Shown here: positions 23,867 to 37,014 of the stretch, piece by piece
How positions within the stretch are numbered: the stretch's first letter is position 1
Layout: every line of letters begins with the position of its first letter
Assembly (NCBI GenBank): GCA_019671005.1
Contig: CM033712.1
Span: 79,937,693 to 80,001,692, forward strand
DNA: 64,000 nt
DNA from: Hibiscus mutabilis
Taxonomy: Eukaryota; Streptophyta; Magnoliopsida; Malvales; Malvaceae
Reading direction: 5' to 3'
The notes under the pieces: model-generated
Database searches by the model: none
Seen by the model: only the letters and a program-made list of their open reading frames with translations
Told to the model about the DNA's origin: nothing
Made by a program: the position numbers and the translations under genes

Positions 23867-26772
23867 ATGGCACCGGAGTCGGCCGTCCAGATTCACCAGT
23901 CTCTCCATGCGCAGATACGCCGTATTCCACGCGTGCGTGAAGCCCACACGCGGTCGCTTCATCTTCCACGCGCTGCTGCCGTTTCACCTCCCGGCCACGT
24001 GGCTTCGCGCCCGACAAATCTCGGGATATTATCACCGGCTCCCAACCACCAGCATGGGCAAAAACAATAAGAAATTAGAGGTTAACATAGCCTAATATTA
24101 GATGTAATCAGCCACAGTGTTATCCATAAAAGTTTGTTTGGAAATATGAACAAAGATTAGGGATAAAAGATGTTATCGGTTTTGTAATTAGAAGGCAGTT
24201 GTTCCAGATTCAAGAAATATATATAAAAAAACACATTTTGATTTCCCCTTTCATTTTCCTTATCTTTTTTTCGAATATAATCACAAAAAGCAACCAAAGA
24301 ACAATCAATCAAGTATATTCAATCATTTGTTATCGTATTAATCTTTTGAGTTCGAATATATATATATATAAAGAGAGTAAGAACAGAAAATGGGAAAGTT
24401 TACCTTTCGGCGGCGACACTTCCCGGTGAAAGGAGGCTCCAACCGACGATCCCAACGGTGGAAAGCTACCTATTGCCGTGAGAAGCAACATACTTCGGTT
24501 GCGTCTCGATCCAACGACGAAATACCCTGATTGACGGCGAGGAAGATTAACCGACCCATAAGAATTTCACGAGGTTAGGAGTTGTTTCGGGAGAAATCGC
24601 ATCGGTAAGAAGGGAGAGGGAACTGAGGCGAGTTTAACGACGGTCTTACGTTGTCGGAACGGCCGCTGGAGCGTCGGTGTCTAGAAGGAAGAGGAGCGGC
24701 GACTTAGGGTTATTTTCAAACCTCCCATTTTGTCTGATTGAAGAAGAAGGGTAAGGGATAATAACCCTCTTTTATCACAACCGGTATAACCGGTTTCGTG
24801 ACCGGCTAAACTTGTTAGCCTACCTAGATAGCAACCCGCTCCGGAACCCGACTCGTCCGCTCCAACAACCCAGCCCAACAATTTGGAGCCCAATCTGTTT
24901 GGGCTTGGTAAACTATTTATCCTATTTATTTAATTTCAGCCCATATTTTTTAAGGTATAATATGTTTTATCTATTTACTTATTTTTTTAGTATTTATCAT
25001 TAAATATTGTATGATACATGTATTTTATATGTGTTACATAATATTTAGGTGGTACATAAAGACTTAATCTATTGTTTATAATATACTATACATGTATTTT
25101 TATTCAAATAGGTGCCCCTCTAATATTAATATTTTATAAAAGTAATAATGTAAATATTTTAATGATTGTATATATATATAAAATATTTATAATACATGAT
25201 GTATAACTTGTTAACATAATATGTGATGTATATATGTAATATTTTTAAAATGTACTATACATAGTTTTTAATATATACCTTATAATATGAATTTCTTTTA
25301 TACCGTGTATATAAAATTTTTAAATACATGATTTTCTCTACAAATATAGATAATATATTTTTCATTATGGTATATGTTTTTCTTTGAAATAAAATATTAG
25401 TATTATTATAAACAAAGTTTTTATTTAAATCCTAGTTTTATGTAATAAAAAATATTATAATATGTGTAATTTCCCTTTTTTATAGAATTCATAATTTTGA
25501 AAGTGCATAATATATTTAGTTTTTTTAAAGGGGGCTCTAATACTTATAGTTCTAAGGGTTGTAATATAATCTCAAATTATATTTTGATAACAAATTTATG
25601 AAAATGTTTATGAGTCCTAAGCTTTTAGATTTAGTTTTTAATAGTTTGGACTTTTAGCTTTGGGCCTAATTTAAATAGTTTTAAGCTTTTGGGCTTAGGT
25701 TGGGAATAACCAAATTAATTTGAACAAGTCGTATGCTCGTATTATAGGGATATAATCCTAGAATTAATCAGATTAGCCTTACTTTTTTAGAGCGTTAATT
25801 AGATTAGTGTTCAGATTAATTTAGTGAATTTAAATTTATCCTTGGCTTATTGGGGTAAATGTTAAATTCATTAAGTTAATCGAACATTCCTTAATTACTT
25901 TAGAGGAAAAATCAATTTTAAGTTTAATTTAGCATTAAGTTACAATTTAGTCTCCATAAATTAGGCCTCTTAATCTTTTAGGGCTAAATACGCAATTAGG
26001 TTATGAATATCAAAATTGGGCCTTTCTTTTTTAATGTTTACATTTATGCCCTTGATTGTTATACTTTAATTGACATCCATATAATCTTTAATCTCAATTG
26101 CGTATCTAATCAATCTAAATTATAAAAGGGGAGGTATTTATTAATTCAAATATTTGTGTCGTAACAGTCCGAGCTTAAAGGATGTTGACCAAATATTCAG
26201 ATTAATTATTAAATGTTTGCATCATGCATAAAGGTGACGTACGGGGGTCGAATCATAAATTAACACGGCAGTCGGGCTTATTCGATGTCGGTTTAATCTA
26301 TGGTCCGACATATTGTCAACCTTACTAATTAAATGTTTAATTAATTTGAGTCCACCAATTCGATAAAGCCCGCGTAGTCAAGGGTAATTTTCATCTAAGA
26401 ACTTCGAATTATACTTAATCTAAATTTCAATAACTTTCATTCTTTTAGGAGCAACAAATTTTCTGGTACCGATCTCTAGGAGTGATGGGGGTGCTAATCA
26501 TTCCCCACACGTAACTAACTCCCGAACCCTTTCGTAACGAGTCTCTGGTTTTATGGTGTCTGACCTACCTTACCCAAGCGGCCGGTGGCGACTTTTAATT
26601 TTCATCTTCTTGGAAAATTTAAAGTTTTCAAAAGAAATCCCCCATTTTCCAAAGGATTTTCATTAACAATTCAGGGAATAATTAGTAGTCGACTTATTTT
26701 CTAAACAAATGCCCTTAACGAGGCAAAAATTTATCCTTTTTCAAAAAGGGAAGAAAAAAGGTCGCTACAGCT

Positions 26773-26790
26773 TGGCGACTCCGCTGGGGA
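26773..26790 (+). other. Primer-binding site
   Basis: TGGCGACTCCGCTGGGGA starts three bases after the LTR end. It is identical to the site of the minus-strand element at 1030-1047. Priming by a tRNA-Arg is the established pattern for Ogre elements; the precise tRNA was not checked. Confidence 0.85.
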
Positions 26791-27506
26791 ATCGTTTTTT
26801 TAAACAAAAAGAGAGTTAGGCCAAAGAAAAAAATTTTGCTCTTAAATAATGAAAATTATTGGGATTTCAATTGATTTTAACTAGGATAATTCTTCCTTGA
26901 AAATGTGATCGGGATTACATGGGCTTTGATAATTGGTGGTCATCGAATTAACTCTTCATTTAATTTCTAAGGGGTCACCGACATCTTTTGCATCATGTTA
27001 TTAAGCTTTATACCCGAGCTTCTTCCCTTAAGTGGGAGTAAAACGCCACATACCCATGTGTGTAGCCCTCTACGGGTCTGTAATTCACTTCAAATCCACG
27101 CCTTTTGACACATGAGTAGCCCTCCACGTCATCAGGTCGTGTTTTCCCTCGAATCGAAACCAATTTGCAAGCTTGTAATAGGCCAGAATTGGGTTCTTGT
27201 TGCCTTAGTAGGCAATAAGATAGGTTCGGATACCCTTAATTATAACAAAACTCATGTGTGAGAATTTAAGAAGCCCACCCATATTAGAGCCATGCGGATA
27301 ACCTTAGCGAACTAGAATTCATGTGATTAAGTTTCTTTCCTTATATAAATTGTTTGTGTTTATCATTTCTTACTTTTGTATTTTTATCTCTCGATTAACT
27401 GTTTTCTTTTCTTTCTTTTCATTGACGTTCCTTTATTTTTCATATTATTGTCATATCATAAAGAGCACATTGAGTTGGAAATAGTCTGAAGTTAAAGGCT
27501 AGATTG
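26791..27506 (+). other. Untranslated leader of the Ogre/Tat element
   Basis: No ORF is present. The sequence is homologous to the leader at 350-1029 (minus strand), including the block with TTTTGACACATGAGTAGCC and the AAGAGCACATTGAG run just before ORF1. It separates the primer-binding site from the first ATG of ORF1. Confidence 0.7.
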
Positions 27507-29647
27507 ATGGGAGACATAGTTCACAGTAATAATGAAAAGAACTCTGACGTACAGATATGGTCCGAAGGGAACAGTTGCATGAGGTAGATAGTATTCATGC
27601 CGAATTTAGGTCAATGTTAGCAGTAGAAACATTCATGAATACAAAATACAATGATACTTTCGGGCTGAATACAGTGTGGAATAGTTGGGACTTGGAAATA
27701 AGGTGCATTTTCAGAAGAGAATATGGTGACATTGCATATTTGCTAGATGTTCTGGTGGATCAGGCACTGCTGCAAGCCTTGGTGGGGTTCTGAAACCCCA
27801 CCTACAGTTGTTTCACGATCGGTAACTTCGACTTAACTCCTACGATTGAATAATATCAAGACCTTTTAAACTGTGAGAAAATTGACGAGACTCAGGTATA
27901 CTTGAAGCCTAGTAAGAACAAAGCCTTCCGGGGCATGCTTAAGAGATTTTCGGACATGTTGGAATCCTGGGTCGAACATCAGGTCATTACTTGGAATGAT
28001 AATGAGTATCTCCGATGGGATGGGATTCTAGCCCTGGCTTTTGTACATCCGGTAGGCCGAGTTCAGTGGGATCTTTTCGCATTGTTAATTTATAGGTTGG
28101 TGTTATTTCCCCGCGCATAAGGGCTAATTGATCCGACAGTCTTAGATATGTTTGACCGTTTGAGTGAAGAAACAAATCTGGTGCCCGTGATTTTAGCTAA
28201 AACTTTATGATCCTTGAGGTTTTGCCCAAAGCATGGTGGGGGTCGTTTCCATGGTTGCTCACAGCTTTTGACAGCCTGGTTCTACAGTCACTTGTGGTCA
28301 GATGCTAATTTCTCGAAGCCTCTCTACAATGGCAGTTTCTCACCTCTAGAAGAATTTCTACGAAAGGAAGATTAGCCCAACCAGAAGATTTGATGAAGTT
28401 TGGGTAGATGTTCTTAGTAACCTGAAGGAGGAAGATATAGTTTGGAGGGCTCTGTGGTTTTCTGCAAGGTGTATCCTCTACAGGTGTGGAGTATACTCTT
28501 GGGTGCCATTACTTGGACTTTAGGGGCACACTGCTCATGCTCCTCTCATGGTTTTAGAGACAGTATGGCTCGAAGCAGTTTGTTCCGGCTACCAAGGGCT
28601 TGAATGAGTTCAACATGAATTATGAGAAGGAAAAGGGCTACAATGCAGTGATGTACAATGTTTCTTCATCCTAGAACAACGTGAGACGGGTCAGAGTCAT
28701 GAGTGCTACCTATATGACCACTCTCGAGTACGAGGCGTGGAGATTCAACCGCGTCAATGACAACATTCCTCAGTTGAACCCCGATAGAAAAAGAACCATG
28801 GAAGAGAGGTTAGCCACACTTCCTAACGAAGCCGAGTTAATGAGAAAACAACTTGAAGATGAGCAAGAAATGTATCTAAACTCGAGGAGAAAGCACGCCA
28901 AGAGAAATTCGACTTTGAGTTAGAGAAGATAGAGTTTGAAGGAATGGTTAAAGGTCTGCAAAACAGAAATGATAAATTGGAACTCAATCTCAAGCTAGAA
29001 AAGGAAGAGATCCAGAAACTCAAGAGGCTAAGCAAAAGCAAGAGAGTTGTAGAAGGCAGATCAAACGAAGGGATAGAGCTTCAACTCAGGGAGGAGAAAA
29101 CGAGAGCCAAGAATTATAAAAAGATGTATTGTGGGAATAGAGACCATGTGGTCACTTTAACCCAAGAAATGAATAACTTGTACACTTCTCACTCCAGACA
29201 GCTTGAGAAAGAACGTCGCCAAAATAAAACCTTGAAGGGTAAGGTTAAGTGTCGGGAGAAATCTCTTTTCAAGCACAAAGGTTCAACTAGCAAGTTAAAG
29301 GAAAGCAAGACAAAGAACCAGGCTTTAGAGACTCGCATTGAAGAATTGGAAACTGAGGTTCAACAACTCAATGATCACGTGGCAAGCTTTAGGGAACAAT
29401 TCAAGTGCGCCCGATGCCGAGTTTGGAGCAACTACAGTTCTCTGCCTACACCATTTTGAGACAAGAACATGAGTTAGCACAATAGATGGTTCGGATGCAA
29501 AGAATCGCCCAAAAGATACAGCTCTTGGTAGAATACGCTACTGAACTTCATGATTGTGTCGCCGATGGCTCTGAAGAAAGAGAGAGGATTATTTGGATTT
29601 TGAAAGAGATCATCAACCTTGATACCACCCTGAATTCATATATTTAG
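27507..29647 (+). pseudogene. ORF1: plant-mobile-domain-like protein with coiled-coil C-terminus (broken)
   Basis: This ORF precedes gag. Its N-terminal half holds REYGDIAYLLD, LLQALVGFW, LTPTIE, RWDGILALAFVHPVGR and GGGRFHGCSQLLTAWFYSHL. These are characteristic of the plant-mobile-domain/DUF7745-like protein carried by many Malvaceae gypsy elements. The C-terminal part (28,790-29,450) is a long, highly charged coiled coil (ELEKERRQNKTLKGKVK and similar), ending LDTTLNSYI-stop at 29,647. At least six stops or frame changes interrupt it, for example at 27,791, 28,118 and 28,374. The family's function is unknown; host plant mobile domains occur in silencing-related proteins such as MAIL1/MAIN, so a role in evading silencing is only speculation. 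Confidence 0.75.
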
Positions 29648-29891
29648 TTGGCTTTCTTTAGTTATTGTACTAAGACTATGTTTCTGTTAATGAAAGTCAT
29701 TTAACGATGATATTTGCTAGACTCAGTGTTGCTCATTGCATTCATGCATATTTCATTTATTTACATTCTTTATTTCGGTAACAAATAATTGACCAAAAAG
29801 CTTTCTGTTTCAGAAACAAAAGATTGCATTTTGGTTCTTTTAAATTACCATCATTCCACATCCATATCATATCCGTTTACGAACAAAGCAA

Positions 29892-32109
29892 ATGGAGGAA
29901 GGTTTTGCGAAGCCGAAGCCGATCTACGTAGTCAAATGGAATGAACCCAATAAGAATTGAGGGAAACCATTCTCAAGTCCCAACAAGACATGATGATAGA
30001 GATATCGCAGCTATTTCAAGCTCAACCGAGGTAAGAGTCAAGAGACAAGGGTACCATCGAGAGCCCTGCCCAAAACTCGGGTGATCGCCTTTATGACCAA
30101 ATCGTCAAAAATCCTCTACCCATCGATCCTTCATCAAATCCTACACAAGGTACATCTGCTTCTCTTGCTGGCACCACAGCTCAAACTCAACCAGGGGTGA
30201 CCTTCGGGAATCCCGAGATTATCAGAGACAGCATCCCAGATTTTGATAAATTAGAAAAGCTGAATAAAATAAAAGCGAAGTTCACTAAGCAACTAGAAGA
30301 CACTCTCAATGACCTAGAGGAAAACTCTGAGTGAAAGAAGATGAGGATGACCCTTATGGGTTAAGTGCTAGGGAACTCAGTTTGGTTTCAGATGTGGAGA
30401 TCCCATACAAGTTCAAGGTTCCAGACTTTGAAAAGTTTGACAGAAGTACCTGTCTATCCGCTCATATAGTGATATTTTGCCGAAAGATGGCCAATTTTAC
30501 CAGCAACGAGAAGCTCTTGATTCACTGTTTTTAGGACATCTTAGTTGGGTCTGCTTTAAGGTGGTATAACCAACTGACCAGGGCTCAGATCAAATCGTAT
30601 AGAGATCTGGCTAAAGCTTTCACTGATCAGTATAAGCATGTAACTGACATGGTTCCCAACCGACTGTTGTTACAAGGCATATGATAGAAGTGTAATGTGA
30701 CCCTTCATGAATATGCTCAGAGGTGGCATGATGTGGTAGCCCAAGTACAACCACCGCTTCATGAACATGAGATCTCCCGTATGTTCGTAGATACACTAAA
30801 ATGGGCACTTTATGATCGACTGATCAGTAACCCTATTAGTAAGTTTACAAAGATGGTCATGATTGGAGAACGCATTGAAGCGACCATCAAGTGCGGAAGG
30901 ATCAATAAAGGGATCATTCACGAAAGTAGTTCAAGAAGAATGATCATAAAGTGAAAAATACCAACGCTTTTGAAAAGACCAAGAACTTCACCATTTCCTA
31001 GCCGCATGCTCTAGCATGGAATTCAAAAAATTTTAACAAGAGAGAAGATAAGGGACCTAAGAAGGAAATGGATGATAGGTCTTTCACATCTTTGCCAATT
31101 ACCTATAAGGAACTCTACTACAACTGTACAAGGCCGATCTGGTCTGACCATACCATGTTACTCCTTATAACCCACCGTACCCAGCTTGGTATAACCCTAA
31201 GGAGCACTGCGAGTATTATGCTAATGTCACGGGTCACTCAATTGAGAATTGTATAGCTTTTAAAAAGTTCGTTTAAAATCTGATTCGAACGGGGGTGCTA
31301 CAGTTAGGGGAACCTAGTACGGCCAACAATCCGTTGTCAAACCACGGGGGACATGGTGTAAATGCCAATAAAGATGAGTGGACCGAGAAAGCCAAAAAGA
31401 GTATATCCGAAGTCCAATTTCCCTTAAGATGGGTCTTTCAACAGTTGTCCATGGCGCGTCTCATCAAGCGAGGAATGATGATAGTCAAAGAAAGATGTGG
31501 CATATACTGTTAGTACCATCAGTCAGAAATCATGATATTTAGCTTTGTGAAGAATTCCATCATTTACTTCAAGCTATGATAGATAACAAGAAGATCTAGT
31601 TTTTTGAGAAGAAGAAAAGAGTAAAAGAGTTTGAAGTCTGTGCATCAGAAAGTCAAGAGACCAGATATAGTGCCAAAAGACCACTTGTCCTCGGTCTCAG
31701 GACGAACGAGGCAAGCGAACCAAAAGTGACTCCTAAAATCATAATTGCTACCCCAAAATCTTTTACTTTTAAAGACACCAAGATGGTTCCGTGGAATTAC
31801 GCCGCGAGCATCATGATTTTGGGAACGTCTAGTGCACAAGAGGAAAAAATGACGATGGAAACAGAACCTGCTCAACCAAGTAGCAGAGAAGGAAATAACG
31901 TGGGGCATCTAACAAGAAGTGGTCGATGCTACATCCCAGAAAACTTGAGGGATCCAAAGGAGAAAGCCCAGGAAGCTAGAGCAGGACCCGAGAAGTTGTT
32001 TGGAGAAGACTCACCTGGAAAGATCAAGAAGCCCGTCACACAAATGCAAGCACGAGAGTTTCTAAAATTTTTGAAGCACAGTGAGTATAATGTTGTCGAT
32101 CAACTCTAA
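29892..32109 (+). pseudogene. gag of Ogre/Tat element (broken)
   Basis: The capsid-like part is at 30,331-30,950: KFKVPDFEKFDRSTCLSAHI, RWYNQLTRAQIKSYRDLAKA, FTDQYKH, TLHEYAQRWHDVVAQVQPP. This is the conventional retrotransposon gag fold found in many plant gypsy elements. Stops occur at 30,334, 30,535 and 30,685, with further frame changes at about 30,952. No zinc knuckle (CCHC) is evident. The tail continues to 32,109, where GRCYIPENL and EFLKFLKHSEYNVVDQL lead into the protease region. Confidence 0.8.
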
Positions 32110-32171
32110 AAGTAACCAGCCACATTTCGGTACTCGACCTGCTACTCAATTCTGAAAAACATCGTGATACA

Positions 32172-32645
32172 TTGTTGAAGGTTTTGAACGAGACCTTCAT
32201 TGCAAAAGACATTTTTGTTGGGAGATTGGATCAGATCATCGGTCACATTACTGACGTCAATCACATTACCTTCAGTGATGACGAAATTCTAGGGGAAGGC
32301 ACAGGGTTCGTCAAGACCTTAAATATTACCACCCACTGCAAAGGTTATGTGCTGCCGGGCGTGTTGATTGATAATGGCTCTGCATTGAATGTCATGCCAT
32401 TAGCCACACTACAACGACTACCAATCGATAGCTCGCATATAAAGCCATGTCATAATACGGTACGAGCTTTCGACATGACTCAAAGAAATGTAGTCGGGAA
32501 GATAGAAGTACCCATGCTCATTGGTCCCACTAAATATGTGGTCGATTTCATGGTCATGAATATCCATCCATCTTACAATTGCTTGTTAGAAAGGCATTGG
32601 ATATACTCGGTCGGCGTGCTCTGTCCTTACTCTATCAAAATATAA
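32172..32645 (+). pseudogene. Retroviral-type aspartic protease domain
   Basis: The active-site loop reads VLIDNGSALN; the catalytic GAT aspartate codon is at 32,370-32,372. DNGS replaces the usual DTGA/DSGA, a substitution common in Tat-lineage proteases. It is followed by GKIEVPMLIGPTKYVVDFMV and NCLLERHWIY. It would process the polyprotein. The block is open for 157 codons and then stops at 32,643. The spacer 32,674-33,282 has no recognised domain. Confidence 0.85.
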
Positions 32646-33587
32646 GTTTGTCACCGATGGGAAATTAGTAACAGTGAATACAGAAGAGGACACAGTCATT
32701 TCAGTGACTCTGGATACACCGTACATCCCTACTGACGGAGAAACGATGGAGTGTGCCTTTAGAGCCTTGGATCTTATCAATGCTACTTTTGTTGCCGAAG
32801 AAAGCAAAGTTCTGCACCCTAAACTGTCAAACTGCACTAAAATGATGGTGTTCGAAACCCTAGGAAGAGGAGCGAGAAAAAATAAAGGTTTAGGGAAGAA
32901 TTTACAATGGCCTCTTCGTCCTATTAGTGTGATTCACAAGGTGGACCATTTTGGACTTGGCTATAAGCCTAACTTTATGCAAAAGAGGCACGAGTGGAAA
33001 AAAGAGACAAGAACAGAGGAAAACCAGGTTGAGGGGGGAATGCATTCCTTGGGCTCCCTAACCTATTCAAACTTCAAAGGTATTTTCATATTTTGGGGGA
33101 TCCGAAACCCGGAGGAGGATATCCAAAAGGCAAACCAGAAGGGTAAAAGGCACCTCCAAGAAGAGCTGGTCAGTGAGGCTTTAGAAGAAATGTCTGTAAA
33201 CATGATCGGTGACGGGAGCAAGCCTAACCGATTTTTGGCCAAAATTTACCCATGCCTCCTAGGGAAAGATCTCAACAACTAGACCTTCAGGGTCGTACAA
33301 ACGCTCAATAAGAACCAATCAAAGTAATGCCTAGAACCACTCCGTTACTTTGGCCCGAAAGTAACGAACATCTTTTGTAAAAAGGGCAACTGGTCTGTTC
33401 ATCTACAATGAAATATATCTACCTTTTCTTGTTCTCAAATGGCAAGCATGGCATTCATTCCATTTCCATTTATTTATTCACCTATTCATTTATTTTATTA
33501 GTTAATAATTTATTTACGTCATAAACTACACCATTCTTTTCCCAATACGCATTTTTAAAATCTTGCAGACCCATTAATGTAAACTGT

Positions 33588-34660
33588 ATGAACAATGTGG
33601 AATCTAATCCCAAAGTAGACTTCAAACGACCTATGTACTTGGCGGAGGTAGATGAAGAAAATGATGAGATTCCAGAAGAGCTGTTAAGAATGATGGCCAA
33701 TGAGGAAAAGCAAATCCTTCCGCACCAAGAGAAGCTAGAGATCATAAATTTGGGAACATACGAAGAAAAAGAAGAATTAAAGATCAGGGGCACCATGTCA
33801 CCAGAAATTAGACAAGGGTTGGTGGAATTGCTTGTGGAATTTAGAGACGTATTCACATGGTCATACCAAGACATGTCAGGCTTAAGCACGGATATTGTGA
33901 CACGCAAGCTTCCCATTAGGCTATAATGCAAGCCCGTTCAACAAAAGCTTCGAAGAATGAGAATAGACATGTTACTAAAAATTAGGGAAGAGGTTAAGAA
34001 ATAGTTTGAGGCCAAGTTTTTGGAAGTCTATAAGTACCCAGAATGGGTATCCAATATCGTGCCAGTACCAAAGAAGGATGAGAAGGTGCGTATGTGCGTG
34101 GATTATATAGATTTTAATAAGGCAAACCCCAAAAACAACTTTTTTTTACCCCATATTGATACTTTAGTAGACAATACTGCAGGGCATGCTTGGTTCTCAT
34201 TCATGGATGGCTTTTCGGGGTACAACGAGATCAAAATGCACCCTGAAGACGTGGAAAAAACCACTTCTGTGACCATGTGGAGCAAGTTTTGTTACAAATT
34301 GATGCCCTTTGGATTGAAAAATGCCAGGGCAACTTACCAAAGAGCCATGGTAACCTTGTTTCATGACATGATGCATAAAGAAATAAAGGTGTATGTGGAT
34401 GACATGATAGCCAAGTCTAAGACCGAGGATGAGCACATCCAAAATTTGCGGAAACTCTTCTGAAGGCTAAGAAAATATCAGTTAAAGCTCAACCTGGCCA
34501 AGTGCACCGTCGCAGTCACATCAGGAAAACTTTTGGGTTTTGTAGTAAGTCAGAGGGGCATCGAGATTGACCCGACAAAGTGAAAGCAATTCAAGATCTT
34601 TCGCCACCGCAAACACAAAAGGAGGTCCGAGGAATTTTAAGGAGGTTAAACTACATCTCC
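33588..34660 (+). pseudogene. Reverse transcriptase domain (broken)
   Basis: The linker ends SWSYQDMSGLSTDI, then a stop at 33,924. RT motifs follow: VPVPKKDEKVRMCVDYIDFN, FMDGFSGYNEIKMHP, PFGLKNARATYQRAM, and the catalytic box YVDDM at 34,392-34,406, which is intact. After 34,461 a stop interrupts before KLLGFVVSQRGIEIDP. The domain synthesises cDNA from the element's RNA. At least three lesions leave it inactive. Confidence 0.92.
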
Positions 34661-34799
34661 CGATTCATATCATAATTGACTAATAAATGTGACCTTATCT
34701 TCATACTCCTCCGAAAGAATAACCCGGGGTCTAGGATGAAGATTGCCAAGAGACACTAAAAAAGATCAAGAAGTATTTGACTGATCCCCAAATTCTAGT

Positions 34800-35282
34800 A
34801 GCATAAGTGTCGGATAGACCATTGATCCTGCACCTAACAGTCTTTGAAAACTCTATGGGGTGTGTACTTGGACAACACAATGACTCAGGCAAGAAGGAAA
34901 TGACAATCTACTATTTGAGCAAGAAGTTCACGGATTGTGAAACCCGGTACCCGCCAATTCAGAAGTTATATTGTGCCTTGGATAGGCCACTAAGCGATTA
35001 CGACAATACATGTTGTATCATACCACCTGTCTAATTTCCTGGATGGATCCGTTGAAATTTCTGATGAAAATGCCAGCATTGACCAAAAAGATGGCTCGTT
35101 GACAAATGCTCTTGTCAGAGTTTGACATTGTTTACGTGAACCAAAAAGCGGTAAAATGAAGTGTCGTGGCAGATCTTTTGGCAAGTCGCTCATCGAATGA
35201 CTATAAACAATTGGATTTCTATTTTCCAAACGAAGATTTGATATATGATGTAACTAAAGGGAAATCTGTTATCGAGAAAGAG
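34800..35282 (+). pseudogene. Native gypsy RNase H domain (degenerate)
   Basis: This lies immediately after RT. LILHLTVFENSMGCVLGQHN, then KEMTIYYLSKKFTDCETRYP, is the RT-linked RNase H of plant Tat elements, in which catalytic residues are often lost. Frame changes follow at about 35,030. The region to 35,282 retains DPLKFLMKMPALT-like and LLSEFDIVYV-like connection motifs in shifting frames. Confidence 0.75.
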
Positions 35283-35288
35283 GGATAG

Positions 35289-35730
35289 AGGTTCTATTTC
35301 GATGGGGCATCGAATTCCCTAGGTCATAGAATATGGGCGCAAGATTAATTTCCCCTAAGAAAGACCATTACCCTTTCACCAGTAGGCTGAAATTCTTTTG
35401 CACTAACAATATAGCCGAGTATGAAGCCTTTGTCATGGGACTCCGAGCAGCCATTGAGAAGAAGATCAAGGTGCTCCAAGTTTTCAGAGATTCTTCTTTG
35501 GTATTCTACCAACTTCGAAAAGAGTGGGAGACCAAAGATCCGAAGCTGATCAAGTATTACGAATTGATCCAAGATTTGGTCAAAAATTTTGAAGAAGTCA
35601 GTTTCACCTACTTGCCAAGAGAGGATAACCAAATGGTCGATACTCTGGCCACTTTGGCCACCGTGTTTAAAGTAAATGGGACGGCCGAAATAAAGCCCGT
35701 CAAGAAGCAAACTTTTGAGGTGACGACCCA
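35289..35730 (+). pseudogene. Second, archaeal-type RNase H domain
   Basis: It begins FYFDGAS (35,292-35,312), with the first catalytic aspartate. CTNNIAEYEAFVMGLRAAIE provides the glutamate, VFRDSSLVFYQL the second aspartate and PREDNQMVDTLATLA the last. This DGAS...E...D...D pattern is a complete RNase H1 domain that sits after the native RNase H. The duplicate is the diagnostic feature of the Tat/Ogre lineage. One stop (about 35,286) and a frame change (about 35,330) interrupt it. Confidence 0.85.
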
Positions 35731-35734
35731 CTAT

Positions 35735-37014
35735 ATAGTTTGGAAGAAGAAAATGATGACAATCCATGGTATTACGACATCATCCAATACATCAAATATC
35801 AAACTTACCCAAAAGATGCCAACGATAATGAAAAAAGAACTATCAGAAGGTGGGCATCAGGGCACGTCTTGGATGGGGATGTTTTGTATAAAAGAAGCAA
35901 ATATCAAATACTGCTGAGGTGTATCAATGCTTGGGAGGCCGAAACCATTTTAGCAGAGGTCCATGGAGGTTTATGCGGAACCTACGCTAACGGCTTCTCG
36001 ATGGCTAGGAAAATCATGAGATATGACTACTTCTGGTCAACAATGGAAGGAGATTGCATCAATTATGCAAAGAAGTGGCATAAATGCCAAATCTACACCG
36101 ATAAGATACATTCCTTGCCAGTACCACTTCACGTCATAAACTTACCTTGGCCATTTGCTGCTTGGGGAATAGACGTAGTTGGTTAGATACACCCGAAAGC
36201 TTCTAATGGGCATCATTTCATCTTAGTAGCCATCGATTACTTTACCAAATGGGCAGAAACAGCTTCGTACACCAACATCACAAGAGCGATAGTTTACAAG
36301 TTCCTCAAGAAAGAAATTATATGTCGTTATGGTCTGCCCGAAAGGATTATCACTAACAATGCTTCCAACTTGATTAACAAAATGATGACTGGGGTGTGTG
36401 GACAATCCAAAATTGTACATCACTATTCTACTGTTTATCGGCCCAAGATGAACAGAGTAGTAGAGGCGGCATATAAGAATATAAAGAATATCATAGTAAA
36501 AACCACGGAAAATTACAAGGATTGGCATAAAAAGCTACATTTTGCCCTGTTTGCTTATCGAACCTCTATGGGGACCTCTACCGGGGCAACACCTTACTCT
36601 TTGGTATATGGCATAGAGGCGGTATTACCCATTGAGGTAGAGATATTGTCGCTCCAAATCTTGAACGAAGTGAAGTTGGACGAGGCTGAATGGATATAAG
36701 CCAAAATTGATCAATTGAACCTCATTGAAGAGAAAATGTTGAAGGTCATCTGTCATAGCCAAATGTATCAGAAAAAGATGATGTGGGCCTATAACAAGAA
36801 ATTTCGCCCTAGAGAGTTTCAAGAGGGGGATCTGGTGCTCAAAAAGATCTTGCTTAACCAAAAGGACTTTCGAGGGAAGTGGATGCCTAATTGGGAATGG
36901 CCTTATGTTGCAAAGAAGGCCTTCTCTAGAGGAGCATTGATCCTAGCCGAGATGGATGGGAAAGATTTAAGCAACCCAACAAACTCGGACTTAGTAAAAA
37001 AGTATTATGCCTGA
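35735..37014 (+). pseudogene. Integrase domain and C-terminal tail (broken)
   Basis: The HHCC zinc region is at 35,950-36,110 (HGGLCGTYANGFSMARKIMR, then CINYAKKWHKCQ). The catalytic core follows: WGIDVVG (first Asp), then a TAG stop at 36,184, NGHHFILVAIDYFTKWAE, IITNNASNL where the second Asp has become Asn, and NRVVEAAYKNIKNI with the Glu. The C-terminal tail 36,715-37,014 (FRPREFQEGDLVLKK, then NPTNSDLVKKYYA-stop) ends the polyprotein. The D-to-N change alone would abolish strand transfer. Confidence 0.9.

Larger units (their letters stand above)
23294..26769 (+). repeat. 5' LTR of the Ogre/Tat element
   Basis: The LTR runs TGAGCTTATA to GTCGCTACA. Its start is fixed by where similarity with the 3' copy ends. 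At 3476 bp it is unusually long; U3 is only about 470 bp, and nearly 3 kb lies downstream of the TATA box. Confidence 0.92.

Noticed and set aside
23837..24070. Plus-strand frames in the LTR beginning MAPESAVQIHQ
   Set aside because: They lie in the transcribed non-coding part of the LTR, are short, and are not preserved in the same frame in the 3' LTR.
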